This document shows, piece by piece, positions 26,382 through 34,684 of a stretch of 64,000 nt of DNA. Below the pieces are notes generated by a model. That model worked only from the letters and a program-made list of their open reading frames with translations, had not been told where the DNA came from and did no database searches. Position numbers and translations under genes: made by a program. This DNA is from Streptomyces sp. NBC_01451 (GTDB taxonomy: Bacteria > Actinomycetota > Actinomycetes > Streptomycetales > Streptomycetaceae): the NCBI RefSeq assembly GCF_036227485.1, contig NZ_CP109479.1, positions 3,596,001-3,660,000 of the forward strand. Direction: 5' to 3'. Numbering within the stretch: position 1 is the first letter of the stretch; every line of letters starts with the position of its first letter.

Positions 26382-26753
26382 CTACCCCTCGGCGATCACC
26401 ACAGCCGAGGCCACCCCCGCGTCATGGCTGAGCGACACATGCCACGACCGCACCCCGAGCTCCGCCGCACGCGCGGCCACCGTCCCCGTCACCCGCAGCC
26501 AGGGCCGCCCGCTGTCCTCGACACAGACCTCGGCGTCCGTCCAGAGCAGACCGGCCGGAGCACCCAGCGCCTTGGCGAGCGCCTCCTTCGCGGCGAACCG
26601 GGCGGCAAGGGACGCGACACCCCGCCGCTCACCGCTGGGCAGCAGCAACTCGCTCTCCAGGAACAGCCGTTGGGCCAGCCCGGGCGTCCGCTCCAGCGAG
26701 GCCCGGAACCGCTCGATCTCGGCGACGTCGATCCCGACTCCGATGATGCTCAT
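26382..26753 (-). CDS. acpS: Holo-[acyl-carrier-protein] synthase
   Basis: This 123-residue AcpS transfers 4'-phosphopantetheine from CoA to acyl carrier proteins. The Mg-binding [10 protein letters not shown] motif is at the N-terminus, [14 protein letters not shown] is the central signature, and VSLSHD lies near the C-terminus. It has the normal length for AcpS-type phosphopantetheinyl transferases. Confidence 0.96.
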   Translation of the reverse strand: MSIIGVGIDVAEIERFRASLERTPGLAQRLFLESELLLPSGERRGVASLAARFAAKEALAKALGAPAGLLWTDAEVCVEDSGRPWLRVTGTVAARAAELGVRSWHVSLSHDAGVASAVVIAEG

Positions 26754-26772
26754 CCAGGCACTCTACGATCCG

Positions 26773-27216
26773 TCAGCCCTGTTCAGGAGCAGCACCCGCG
26801 CAATCTCCAGGTCCCCGGCGAACAGCTCCTCCGCGCGCGCACTCCGCAGTACCGACGCGGTCGAGCCAGTCGTCGAGGCGGGCAAGGTCGGCGCAGATGG
26901 CGACACGGTCGCGGAGGTCGTCGAAGACGGGGAGCCGCCTTACTTCCAGCACGGCTGGAAGCGACTTGGCCGTCCCCCTCGCCAGGCCGTCCGCGTAGCC
27001 GATGGCCCACCGCTCGGCGTATCCCGGCGGCCAATTCTCGATCTTTCCCCACGGATACGCGATATCTCCGGGCGACAGTCCCTCCCGCTTGGGGATCTCC
27101 TTGAGACCGCGGTGGAGTCCGGCCAGGGCCCTCTCGGGCGAGAGGCCCACCAGAGCCATGGCCGCGAGAAGCCCGGTGGCGATGCCGGAGACTTCCTCTT
27201 CCGGTTCCGGGCGCAT
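26773..27216 (-). CDS. Hypothetical protein, apparently frameshifted near its C-terminus
   Basis: The open frame encodes 147 residues with no recognised domain. The body (SGIATGLLAAMALVGLSPERALAGL, GYAERWAIGYADGLARG) looks like a normal soluble helical protein. From about 26850 the annotated frame changes to Cys/Gly/Arg-rich sequence with low third-position GC. In another frame the DNA reads AEELFAGDLEIARVLLLNRA with high third-position GC and stops at 26763-26765. A single-base insertion in CGTCGG around 26855 would explain this. The ATG overlaps the upstream ATPase stop (TGATG), so the two genes are coupled. The frameshift could be a real mutation or a sequencing error. Confidence 0.65.
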   Translation of the reverse strand: MRPEPEEEVSGIATGLLAAMALVGLSPERALAGLHRGLKEIPKREGLSPGDIAYPWGKIENWPPGYAERWAIGYADGLARGTAKSLPAVLEVRRLPVFDDLRDRVAICADLARLDDWLDRVGTAECARGGAVRRGPGDCAGAAPEQG

Positions 27217-27656
27217 CACGCGGCGGCCCGCAGCTCGCACCACACGAATTTCCCCCGATTCCCGAACCGGGACAGCGGCTGCCACCCCCACAGGTCGGCG
27301 CAGGCCCGCACCATCCCGAGCCCGCGCCCGTCCTCCGCCTCGACGAGCTGTCCCAACTCCTGGGGAGGCTCCGGCGGCCGGGGGTCGGCGTCCCAGGCCC
27401 CGATCCGCAGGACGCCGGCGGTCCAGCGGACGCGGAGGGCTGCGGGGCCCTTGGTGTGCAGTACGGCGTTGGACACCAGCTCGGCGGCGAGCAGTTCGGC
27501 GACGTCGACGAGGCCGATCAGTCCGTGCATGGTGAGGATGAGGCGGAGGGTGCGGCGGCTGACGGTGACGGCGCGGAGGTCGTTGGGGATGTGGAGGGAG
27601 TACTCCCAGGACTCGGGCGCGGGCTCGGTGCTGGTCTCTGTCTCGGTTTCGGGCAT
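27216..27656 (-). CDS. ATP-binding regulator (HATPase_c_3, RsbW/AbaA-like)
   Basis: This 146-residue protein has a GHKL-type ATPase domain. The N-box is AAELVSNAVLHT, the G1-like motif is DADPRPP, and DGRGLGMVRA forms the lid/G2 region. It resembles anti-sigma factor kinases (RsbW/SpoIIAB), which in Streptomyces occur in many copies beside XRE-DUF5753 and DUF397 genes. Here it is divergent from such a pair. A role in regulating development or stress is inferred from that association. Confidence 0.85.
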   Translation of the reverse strand: MPETETETSTEPAPESWEYSLHIPNDLRAVTVSRRTLRLILTMHGLIGLVDVAELLAAELVSNAVLHTKGPAALRVRWTAGVLRIGAWDADPRPPEPPQELGQLVEAEDGRGLGMVRACADLWGWQPLSRFGNRGKFVWCELRAAA

Positions 27657-27878
27657 GCGTCAACTCCCTTTCGATGGTCAGGGGTTGCGGTCGGTGGGCG
27701 GTGGCATGCCGCAGCCGCCGTGGCAGGACGGAGTGGTGCGCTTCCGGGGTCCCGGCGTTCCGCAGAGTGTGCGTCGCGTCACCGAAGGTACGTCTAATGT
27801 GTAATCCCGAGCAAGCCGATCACGTAATCTGACCCCGAACGAGCGGCACCGGCAGGCACGTTGAGCAAGGAGCTATGG

Positions 27879-28727
27879 ATGGTCCTGAGGCGCGAACCCA
27901 CGGCGCGTCAGCTGCGCCTGGGAATCGAGTTGCGCAGACTCCGCGAGGCGGCGGGACTCACCGCCGTCGAGGCAGCAGCGCTGCTCGGGGCGAATCGCGT
28001 CCAGATGAGCCACATCGAAACCGGACTCGCGGGCGTGAGCGAGCAACGACTCCGCCGCCTCGCATCCCACTACGCCTGCACGGACGAGGAGTTCATCGAC
28101 GCCTTGGTCGCGATGGCCACAGACCGGACGCGGGGCTGGTGGGAGGAGTACCGGGGCGTGCTGCCGACACCATTCCTGGACCTGTCCGAGTTGGATCACC
28201 ATGCTCGGTTTCAGCGCAACGCAGGCTTCCTGTTCGTGCCAGGTCTCTTGCAGACGGCGGAGTACGCCCGTGCCGCGTATTCGACCAGGGTCCCCGAACT
28301 CGCTGAAGAACAGATCGAGTTGCGTGTGCGCCACCGCATCGCGCGCCGCGTGATCATCGAACGCACCTCGCCCGTCCCCTTCGACGCAGTGATCCATGAA
28401 GCGGCTCTACGCATCATGGTCAGCGACCGGGCCGCGGCACGAGCCCAACTCACCCATATCCTGGAGCAGTCCGAAGCGAACCACATCAGCGTACGAGTCA
28501 TCCCCTTCGATTTGGAGTTCTCCACCGGCAGTAGCCCGATGACTTACGTGGGCGGCGGTGTGCCCAGACTGGATACCGTGATCCGCGACGCACCCCACGG
28601 TGCGCTCTACGTCGACTCGGAAGCCGAACTCGCCACCTACCAGGCTCGCTTCGAGAAAACGAAGGCCATGTCCCTCGAACGGGAACGATCGCGTGACTTC
28701 ATCCACCGGCTGGCGAAGGAATTGTGA
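27879..28727 (+). CDS. XRE-family transcriptional regulator with DUF5753 (WhiJ-like)
   Basis: This 282-residue regulator has an N-terminal helix-turn-helix (about residues 14-70; LREAAGLTAVEAAALLGANRVQMSHIETG). The DUF5753 domain runs from about 90 to the end (FLFVPGLLQTAEYARA, IHEAALR, VRVIPF). ATG 27879 is chosen for the AAGGAG at 27867-27872; a TTG at 27861 is also open. A DUF397 gene follows within 9 bp. Proteins of this architecture include WhiJ, a developmental regulator of S. coelicolor that works with a small DUF397-type partner. Confidence 0.9.
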   Translation: MVLRREPTARQLRLGIELRRLREAAGLTAVEAAALLGANRVQMSHIETGLAGVSEQRLRRLASHYACTDEEFIDALVAMATDRTRGWWEEYRGVLPTPFLDLSELDHHARFQRNAGFLFVPGLLQTAEYARAAYSTRVPELAEEQIELRVRHRIARRVIIERTSPVPFDAVIHEAALRIMVSDRAAARAQLTHILEQSEANHISVRVIPFDLEFSTGSSPMTYVGGGVPRLDTVIRDAPHGALYVDSEAELATYQARFEKTKAMSLERERSRDFIHRLAKEL

Positions 28728-28735
28728 GGCACCTT

Positions 28736-28948
28736 ATGACCACCCCCGGCATGTGGCGGAAGTCGTCCTACTCTGGCGACGGCGAAGGTGACGACTGCGT
28801 AGAGATCGCCACCACCCCCACCCACACAGCCATCCGCGACTCCAAAACCCCGGCCACCCGCACCCTCACCTTCCCAGCCTCCGCCTACACCGCCTTCATC
28901 GACTCCCTCAAGTCGTCCGTACACGGCAGCGCACCCAGCTCGTCGTAG
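28736..28948 (+). CDS. DUF397 small protein (partner of the XRE regulator)
   Basis: This 70-residue protein shows the DUF397 signature: an aromatic-Arg-Lys-Ser-Ser-Tyr-Ser start (WRKSSYSGDGEGDDCVEIA), then VRDSK-like IRDSKTP and a C-terminal SAYTAFIDSLK helix. Such proteins pair with XRE-DUF5753 regulators and probably modulate their DNA binding. The gene follows the regulator by 8 bp and is followed by a hairpin terminator. Confidence 0.9.
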   Translation: MTTPGMWRKSSYSGDGEGDDCVEIATTPTHTAIRDSKTPATRTLTFPASAYTAFIDSLKSSVHGSAPSSS

Positions 28949-28960
28949 GCACCCAGGCAC

Positions 28961-29000
28961 GCCAAAGGCCCCGCCGCTCGAAAGCGACAGGGCCTTTGGC
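28961..29000. terminator. Bidirectional hairpin between DUF397 gene and tmRNA
   Basis: 11-bp arms GCCAAAGGCCC (28961-28971) and GGGCCTTTGGC (28990-29000) are perfect, and the loop contains a smaller CGCT-CGAA-AGCG hairpin. It lies between the convergent DUF397 gene and the 3' end of ssrA, so it can serve both. Confidence 0.75.
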
Positions 29001-29030
29001 ACTGCAAGGTACTGCATAACATGGGAATTG

Positions 29031-29430
29031 TGGAGATGGCGGGAATCGAACCCGCGTCCAACGGTGCGGAATCAGGGCTTCTCCGTGTGCAGTTCGCTGT
29101 GCTTTTCTCGGCCCCGGCAATCACGCGAACAAGTCGCCGACGGGCCCAGTCACTGTTAGATTTCCCTCTTCACCCCGTGACCGGGATCAAGGTTTAGTCC
29201 CCTAGCTGATGCCAGGATCCGGGTCGGGAACACCCCCGGGCTGACACTCCCATTAGTGCGGAGCAGGCTCGTCGCTACCTGAAATCAGGCGGCGAGAGAG
29301 AACTGCTGCGCGGGAGAATCGCTGTTGGAATTGGCGATTATTTTTTTCGGCCTGTGGTTTACGAGATCGTGGCCGCTTCCTCGACACGCTTCCCCTGCTT
29401 CGACATCCGCTGTCGAAACCGATCATCCCC
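29031..29430 (-). ncRNA. ssrA: Transfer-messenger RNA (tmRNA)
   Basis: The minus strand from 29430 begins GGGGATGATCGGTTTCGACA and ends with a T-arm (GGTTCGATTCCCGCC) and CATCTCC, which pairs with the 5' GGGGATG to form the tRNA-like acceptor. The tag frame starts at the GCC at 29335 and ends with TGA at 29285. It encodes ANSNSDSPAQQFSLAA, ending in the AA of a typical degradation tag. The 3' CCA does not seem to be encoded (the DNA reads ACAA after the stem), so it would be added by CCA-adding enzyme. tmRNA with SmpB rescues stalled ribosomes; smpB lies just upstream on the same strand. Confidence 0.95.
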
Positions 29431-29535
29431 ATGTTGTTTTTTCAATGTCCCCCGAGGAGGACCTGCGCACCCGCTGTGAGGTGCAGTGCCATCGTACGTG
29501 ACCAACGCGAGCGCGTGCCACCGTATTCCCGGTGG

Positions 29536-30090
29536 CTACGCGTCGCGCTGCTTCCGCTTCGCCGCCGCGATCGCGCGGTCCGACTCCCGCCGGTCCTGCT
29601 GTTCCCGCAGTGTCTGCCGCTTGTCGTACTCCTTCTTGCCCCGCGCGAGAGCGATCTCCGCCTTCGCCCGGCCGTCCTTGAAGTACAGCGCGAGGGGGAT
29701 GATCGTGTGGCCGGTCTCCTGTGCCTTGGACTCCAGCTTGTCGATCTCCTCGCGGTGCAGCAGCAGCTTCCGCTTGCGGCGGGCGGAGTGGTTGGTCCAG
29801 CTGCCCTGGTGGTACTCGGGGATGTGCGCGTTGTGCAGCCACGCCTCACCCCGGTCGATCTGGACGAAGCCGTCGGCCAGCGAGGTGCGGCCCTCGCGCA
29901 GCGACTTGACCTCGGTACCCATGAGAACCAGCCCGGCCTCGTAGGTGTCGATGATCGCGTAGTCGTGCCGGGCCTTCTTGTTCTGGGCGACGATCTTGCG
30001 CTTGCCGCCCTTCTCGCCGTCCCGGCCCTTGGCGGCCGTCCCGCCCTGCTTGGGCTGGGACTCCTTCGGTACGTACATTCCCTTGCTCAT
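29536..30090 (-). CDS. smpB: SsrA-binding protein SmpB
   Basis: SmpB of 184 residues binds the tRNA-like domain of tmRNA and is required for trans-translation. The core begins [36 protein letters not shown], with the OB-fold signature GTEVKSLR, and ends in the basic tail [18 protein letters not shown] that lies in the mRNA channel. ATG 30090 is chosen; ATG 30078 is an alternative with the AAGGGA too close. An N-terminal Lys/Gly-rich extension is typical of actinomycetes. It is adjacent to ssrA. Confidence 0.96.
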   Translation of the reverse strand: MSKGMYVPKESQPKQGGTAAKGRDGEKGGKRKIVAQNKKARHDYAIIDTYEAGLVLMGTEVKSLREGRTSLADGFVQIDRGEAWLHNAHIPEYHQGSWTNHSARRKRKLLLHREEIDKLESKAQETGHTIIPLALYFKDGRAKAEIALARGKKEYDKRQTLREQQDRRESDRAIAAAKRKQRDA

Positions 30091-30203
30091 AGTGCCACCC
30101 ATTTTCGCACTACGCGGGGGGTCCACGGGAAGCCGATTAACGGGAGCGGCGACCACGGGACCGCGAGGGGGGCCGGCAGGAGCACGCGAACCGGCGGCGG
30201 CAG

Positions 30204-31376
30204 CTACTGCCCGAGGCCGCTGAGCACCGTCTCGGCCCGCGGCAGGGCGTCCTCGTCCGCCTCCAGGTCGGGCGTGATGCCGCTGCCGTCGACGCCGCGC
30301 CCCGAGGGGGTGCGGTAGTGACCGACGGTCAGCTCGGCGACGGAGCCGTCGGGCAGCCGGCTCGGCATCTGCACGGAGCCCTTCCCGAAGGTCCTGGAGC
30401 CGACGACGACCGCCCGGCCGCGGTCCTGGAGGGCTCCGGTGAGCAGTTCGGCCGCGCTCATCGTGCCGCCGTCGACGAGCGCGACCAGCGGTCTGGTGGT
30501 GTCGCCGCCCGGCTCGGCGTGCAGGGCGCGCTGCTCGCCGTTGACGTCGTACGTGGCGACGAGGCCGCCGTCGAGGAATGCGGAGGCGGCGGTGACGGCC
30601 TCGGTGACCAGCCCGCCGGAGTTGCCGCGCAGGTCGAGGATGATCCCGGCGCCGGCCGGGGCCGCCCGGACCGCGCCGCGCACCACGTCGCCGACGCCCT
30701 TGGTGAAGGCGGCGACCCGGATGACGGTGACCTTGCTCGCGGCGACCTGCCGGACGGTCGCGGGGTCCGTGGAGAGCTGTGCCCGGCGTACGGTCTCGCT
30801 CCACGCGCGCGTGCCGCGCTCCAGCCCGAGCCGGACGGTCGTGCCGGCGGCGGCGTCCTGTGCGTCGCCGCGGAGCAAGGAGACGACCTCGGTGACCGGC
30901 CGCCCGTCGACCGCCTTGCCGTCCACGCTGCGCAACCGGTCGCCGCTACGGATCCCGGCGACGGCCGCGGGCGAGCCCGACCGCACCTTGGTGACCTCGA
31001 TACGGCCGTCCCGCTCACGCCGCGCCCACAGCCCGACGCCCGTGTACCGGCCGTCGAGGGCCTCCTCCAGCTCCTCGTAGTCCCCCGGGGAGTACACCGC
31101 TCCCCAGCGGTCGCCGCTGCGGCTGACGGCACGCTCGGCGGCCTCCATGGGGGACTTGCCGTCGGCCATGGCCTCGGCTGCCGCCGCGGCGACGTCCTCG
31201 TGGCGCCCGGCGGGGGCGGCGGAGCGGGGCGTGTCCGGGAGGGAGGACTTGCGTTCGGTGGGCTCGGGGAGCGAGCCGGTGGCCGCGCCGGCGACGAGGA
31301 CGCTGGCGAAGAGCAACGTCAGAGCCGCCCCGCGGCCTGCACGGCGGGGCTGTGTGAACAGGTCGCGGCCCGACAT
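30204..31376 (-). CDS. S41-family C-terminal processing protease
   Basis: This 390-residue tail-specific protease has an N-terminal signal or anchor ([19 protein letters not shown]), a PDZ domain (about 115-195; [29 protein letters not shown]) and an S41 catalytic domain. The catalytic Ser lies in [14 protein letters not shown] and the Lys in [11 protein letters not shown], both present. It would process extracytoplasmic proteins. It sits between ftsX and smpB, all on the minus strand, as in other Streptomyces. Confidence 0.93.
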   Translation of the reverse strand: MSGRDLFTQPRRAGRGAALTLLFASVLVAGAATGSLPEPTERKSSLPDTPRSAAPAGRHEDVAAAAAEAMADGKSPMEAAERAVSRSGDRWGAVYSPGDYEELEEALDGRYTGVGLWARRERDGRIEVTKVRSGSPAAVAGIRSGDRLRSVDGKAVDGRPVTEVVSLLRGDAQDAAAGTTVRLGLERGTRAWSETVRRAQLSTDPATVRQVAASKVTVIRVAAFTKGVGDVVRGAVRAAPAGAGIILDLRGNSGGLVTEAVTAASAFLDGGLVATYDVNGEQRALHAEPGGDTTRPLVALVDGGTMSAAELLTGALQDRGRAVVVGSRTFGKGSVQMPSRLPDGSVAELTVGHYRTPSGRGVDGSGITPDLEADEDALPRAETVLSGLGQ

Positions 31377-31400
31377 GCCGGTGAGTCTAGGACAAGCCGA

Positions 31401-31432
31401 AGGGCCGTACGGTCGGATGTCCGAACGGCCCC
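31401..31432. terminator. Hairpin between ftsX and the S41 protease gene
   Basis: AGGGCCGT (31401-31408) pairs with ACGGCCCC (31425-31432), and an inner CGGA-TG-TCCG extends the fold. It lies in the 67-bp gap between ftsX and the protease gene on the minus strand and may terminate ftsEX transcripts or attenuate read-through. Confidence 0.5.
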
Positions 31433-31443
31433 CTTGGCATGCG

Positions 31444-32364
31444 TCACACCTTCAGGTACTTGCGCAACGCGAAGAACGCGGCCAGCGCGGGCATCAGCAC
31501 GCTCGCGGCGAGGATCAGCGGCAGCTTCGTCAGTACGGCGTCCCAGCCCAGGAAGGTGATCAGGTTGAGCTTCGTGGACAGGGCCATGCCGTGGTCGATG
31601 GTGAAGTACCGGCCGACGACCAGGAAGACACAGGCCAGCCCACCGCCGATCGCGCCGGCGACGGCGGCCTCCATGATGAACGGCGCCTGGATGTAGAAGC
31701 CGGACGCGCCGACGAGCCGCATGATCCCGGTCTCACGCCGACGGCTGAACGCCGAGACGCGCACCGTGTTGACGATCAGCAGGAGGGCGACGATCAGCAT
31801 CAGGGCCATCACCCCGAGCGCCGCCCGGTTCATCAGGTTCAGCAGCTCGAAGAGGTTGTCGAGGATGCCCTTCTGGTCCTGCACGGACTGCACCCCGTCG
31901 CGCCCGTCGAAGGCGGTCGCGATGACCTGGTACTTCTCCGGGTCCTTGAGCTTGATCCGGTACGACTCCTGCATCTGGTCCGGGGTGAGCGAACTGGCCA
32001 GCGGGGAGTCGCCGAACTGCTCCTTGTAGTGCTTGTAGGCCTCGTCCGCGGACTCGTACGTGACCTTCTCGACGACCGAGTCCATCTTCTCCAGGTCGGC
32101 GAGGATCTGCTTCTTCTGGTCGCTCGTCACCGCGCCCTTGGCACAGTTCGGGTCTGACTCGGCGTCGCTCTTGTTGCAGAGGAACACCGAGACGTTGACC
32201 TTGTCGTACCAGTAGCCCTTCATCGAGCTGACCTGGTCGCTCATCAGGAGCGACCCGCCGAACAGGGCGAGCGACAGGGCTACGGAGACGATGACGGCGA
32301 ACGTCATCGTCAGATTGCGACGGAGACCGACACCGATCTCCGACAGTACGAACTGGGCACGCAT
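31444..32364 (-). CDS. ftsX: Cell-division ABC-transporter-like permease FtsX
   Basis: This 306-residue FtsX has a short cytoplasmic N-terminus, a first membrane helix (MTFAVIVSVALSLALFGGSLLM), an extracellular domain with two cysteines (FLCNKSDAESDPNCAKG), and three further helices near the C-terminus. With FtsE it forms a non-transporting complex that activates wall hydrolases. It is adjacent to ftsE, with an 89-bp gap. Confidence 0.95.
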   Translation of the reverse strand: MRAQFVLSEIGVGLRRNLTMTFAVIVSVALSLALFGGSLLMSDQVSSMKGYWYDKVNVSVFLCNKSDAESDPNCAKGAVTSDQKKQILADLEKMDSVVEKVTYESADEAYKHYKEQFGDSPLASSLTPDQMQESYRIKLKDPEKYQVIATAFDGRDGVQSVQDQKGILDNLFELLNLMNRAALGVMALMLIVALLLIVNTVRVSAFSRRRETGIMRLVGASGFYIQAPFIMEAAVAGAIGGGLACVFLVVGRYFTIDHGMALSTKLNLITFLGWDAVLTKLPLILAASVLMPALAAFFALRKYLKV

Positions 32365-32453
32365 GGCGGGCTCAAGCCTTTCCGGGAACTCCGAGGACCG
32401 TCGGCGTCACTGACACCAGTGGCCGCCGGTGACGGTGACAGTGACGGTGACCG

Positions 32454-33143
32454 TCAGTGCTGGTAGCCGTAGACGCCGCGCGCCTGGTCGCGGACGAGAC
32501 GGCCCTTCTCCAGCTCGATGACGCGCTTGCGCATCTGGTCGACGATGTTCTGGTCGTGCGTCGCCATCACCACGGTCGTGCCCGTCCGGTTGATCCGGTC
32601 GAGCAGCTTCATGATGCCGACGGACGTCTGCGGGTCGAGGTTGCCGGTCGGCTCGTCGGCGATCAGCAGTTTGGGCCGGTTCACGAAGGCCCGCGCGATG
32701 GCGACTCGCTGCTGCTCACCACCGGACAGCTCACCGGGCATCCGCTCCTCCTTGCCGCCCAGGCCGACGAGGTCGAGCACCTGGGGGACGGACTTGCGGA
32801 TCTCGCCCTTCGACTTGCCGATGACCTCCTGCGCGAAGGCGACGTTCTCGGCGACCGTCTTGTTCGGCAGCAGCCGGAAGTCCTGGAACACCGTCCCCAG
32901 CTGACGCCGCATCTGCGGCACCTTCCAGTTGGAGAGGCGCGCGAGGTCCTTGCCCAGGACGTGCACCTGGCCGTGACTGGCGCGCTCCTCGCGGAGGATC
33001 AGTCGCAGGAAAGTGGACTTTCCGGAGCCGGAGGACCCGACGAGGAAGATGAACTCACCCTTCTCGACCTCCAGGGTGACATCCCTGAGGGCGGGGTGGT
33101 TCTGCTTGGGGTAGACCTTGGAGACGCTGTCGAATCGGATCAC
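32454..33143 (-). CDS. ftsE: Cell-division ATP-binding protein FtsE
   Basis: This 229-residue ABC ATPase energises FtsX. Walker A is GSSGSGKST, the signature motif is LSGGEQQRV, and Walker B is [16 protein letters not shown] 33143 gives the usual FtsE start ([14 protein letters not shown]); an ATG at 33161 would add six residues. The gene lies upstream of ftsX on the minus strand. Confidence 0.95.
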   Translation of the reverse strand: MIRFDSVSKVYPKQNHPALRDVTLEVEKGEFIFLVGSSGSGKSTFLRLILREERASHGQVHVLGKDLARLSNWKVPQMRRQLGTVFQDFRLLPNKTVAENVAFAQEVIGKSKGEIRKSVPQVLDLVGLGGKEERMPGELSGGEQQRVAIARAFVNRPKLLIADEPTGNLDPQTSVGIMKLLDRINRTGTTVVMATHDQNIVDQMRKRVIELEKGRLVRDQARGVYGYQH

Positions 33144-33427
33144 GGATACACCACGGACCATCGGGGGCAGGTGACCGTGACCATACGCGAACCGAGCACG
33201 GGAGCGCAGGCACGGGAGGGCTTTGCACAAGGGTTGTGCCCTTTTGTGCCGGTAGTGAGCGGCCTCACACACGCGCGCGACCTCGCCTAACCCCGGGAAG
33301 CGCTGGGCAGGATAAGGCGAGCCGCGCCGAAATCCGCGGAACCTGGCACAGTGGAGCGTGGAGTGGGGAACGGTTGCGTCCCCGGAAGCGTTGTGGACGT
33401 AGAAGCGGCGCAAGGAGGGCAAGGCGC

Positions 33428-33619
33428 ATGACGTACGACCGATTGGTATGCGCGAACTGCGCGGCGCCCGTGAACGAGGGACGCTGTCGCGTCTGCCGGG
33501 CCAGCCGTCAGCGGTTGCAGGAGGACGGCCAGTTCGGCGGACTCAACCCGATGGCGCTGATCGCGCTGCTGGCGGTGCTGATCGCGGCACTGGCGCTGGT
33601 GGCGCACCAGACCGCGTAG
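33428..33619 (+). CDS. Zinc-ribbon single-pass membrane microprotein
   Basis: This 63-residue protein begins with two CxxC pairs (CANC and CRVC, about residues 8-23) that should bind one zinc ion. A polar linker follows, then one transmembrane helix ([19 protein letters not shown]). A strong AAGGAGG ribosome-binding site precedes ATG 33428. It is divergent from ftsE and ends at a long hairpin. The function is unknown; zinc-ribbon plus TM microproteins are common in Streptomyces. Confidence 0.85.
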   Translation: MTYDRLVCANCAAPVNEGRCRVCRASRQRLQEDGQFGGLNPMALIALLAVLIAALALVAHQTA

Positions 33620-33675
33620 CCCGGCCGAACACGGACCTGGTGAACAGACTCAGACCTGCCGAGCAGACCTGGTAA

Positions 33676-33720
33676 CACGCGTGAGGGCCCGGAGCACGAA
33701 GCTCCGGGCCCTCACGCGTG
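33676..33720. terminator. 45-bp perfect hairpin between convergent genes
   Basis: 20-nt arms (33676-33695 and 33701-33720) are exact inverted repeats around the loop ACGAA. It lies between the zinc-ribbon microprotein gene (plus) and the LAETG protein gene (minus) and should terminate both. Confidence 0.85.
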
Positions 33721-33769
33721 CGCACTGTCACCGCGTACCACTACTCACTGCCGGGCACTACGGGCGCCA

Positions 33770-34387
33770 CTAGGCCGCGGCGCCGCCACGGCCGCCCACG
33801 AGGCGCGGGAGGACACGGAAGGCGATTCCGCCGGCGATCATCGTGGCGGCACCGATGATCAGGAAGCCCGTCTCGGCGGCACCGGTCTCGGCGAGCTCGT
33901 CGCCCGAGCCCTGGGCCGAGGTGTCCGAGCCCGTGTCGGTGAGGGCCGAGGAGCCCTCCTCCTGGACGGAGGTGTTGGAGCCGCCGTCGGGGTCGGTGTT
34001 GCTGTTGCCGCCGTCGGTGTCGTCGCCGGTGCCCGTTCCGCTGCCGTCGTCCGTCGAGTCGTCGGACGGGGTCGTGGTCGGGTCCTCCTCGGCGGGCTCG
34101 CTCGGCTCCGTGGAGGGCTCCGCCGGCTCCGAGGGCTCCGGTTCGGCCGTGGTGGGCGCCGGGTCGGCCGTGGTGGGCGCCGGGTCCGGCAGGCTGGGTT
34201 CGGGGCTGGTCGGGATCTCGGTCTCGGTCTCGGCCGGGTCCGGGCTCGGCGTACCGGCGCAGATCTCGATCACGCAATCGTCGTCGTCCGTGGCGGAGGC
34301 TATGCCCGCGGCGGTGAAGGACGCACCGGCGGCGATCACCGCTCCGGCCGCGATCCGCGCGACCCGGATCCGCGTCTTGTTCGTCAT
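33770..34387 (-). CDS. LAETG-type cell-wall-anchored protein
   Basis: This 205-residue protein has a signal peptide (IAAGAVIAAGASFTAAGIASA) and a short acidic, Cys-containing segment (DDDDCVIEICAG). A long Pro/Glu/Thr/Ser-rich stalk with repeats of the PAPTTA type follows. The C-terminal sorting signal consists of LAETG, a hydrophobic helix (GFLIIGAATMIAGGIAF) and a basic tail. LAxTG is the motif of class E sortases in Streptomyces, so the protein is probably linked to peptidoglycan. No sortase gene is in the window. The function of the stalk is unknown. Confidence 0.85.
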   Translation of the reverse strand: MTNKTRIRVARIAAGAVIAAGASFTAAGIASATDDDDCVIEICAGTPSPDPAETETEIPTSPEPSLPDPAPTTADPAPTTAEPEPSEPAEPSTEPSEPAEEDPTTTPSDDSTDDGSGTGTGDDTDGGNSNTDPDGGSNTSVQEEGSSALTDTGSDTSAQGSGDELAETGAAETGFLIIGAATMIAGGIAFRVLPRLVGGRGGAAA

Positions 34388-34624
34388 ATGGCTGCTACCC
34401 CCAGTAGCTGAATCATCGGTGGAGCCGCGCTCGGGGCCGTGATCGACAGAGGTGTCAGAGAGCACCTCCGGTTCACATGCGCCCCAGAGATTCGCATGCC
34501 GCGCTTTACCTTTCCGATTTTCCAAGAGCACGTCAAGGTCGTTGCGCGCGCAATGTCCCCTTGCTCCTCGCTTGCCGCACATCAGACCCTGTGAGTGTGA
34601 TGTAAAACCCAGGCATCTCCAACG

Positions 34625-34661
34625 CAAAGCAACCGCCGCCCAGTGGGCGGCGGTTGCTTTG
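34625..34661. terminator. Hairpin terminator downstream of prfB
   Basis: 16-bp arms CAAAGCAACCGCCGCC (34625-34640) and GGCGGCGGTTGCTTTG (34646-34661) surround CAGTG. It follows the stop of prfB in minus direction and precedes the LAETG protein gene. Confidence 0.75.
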
Positions 34662-34684
34662 TCGACAAGGCGTCCTGCGGGGTT

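Noticed and set aside
29031..29110. Ordinary tRNA gene
   Set aside because: The T-arm and acceptor belong to the tRNA-like end of tmRNA; the other arm is 350 nt away.
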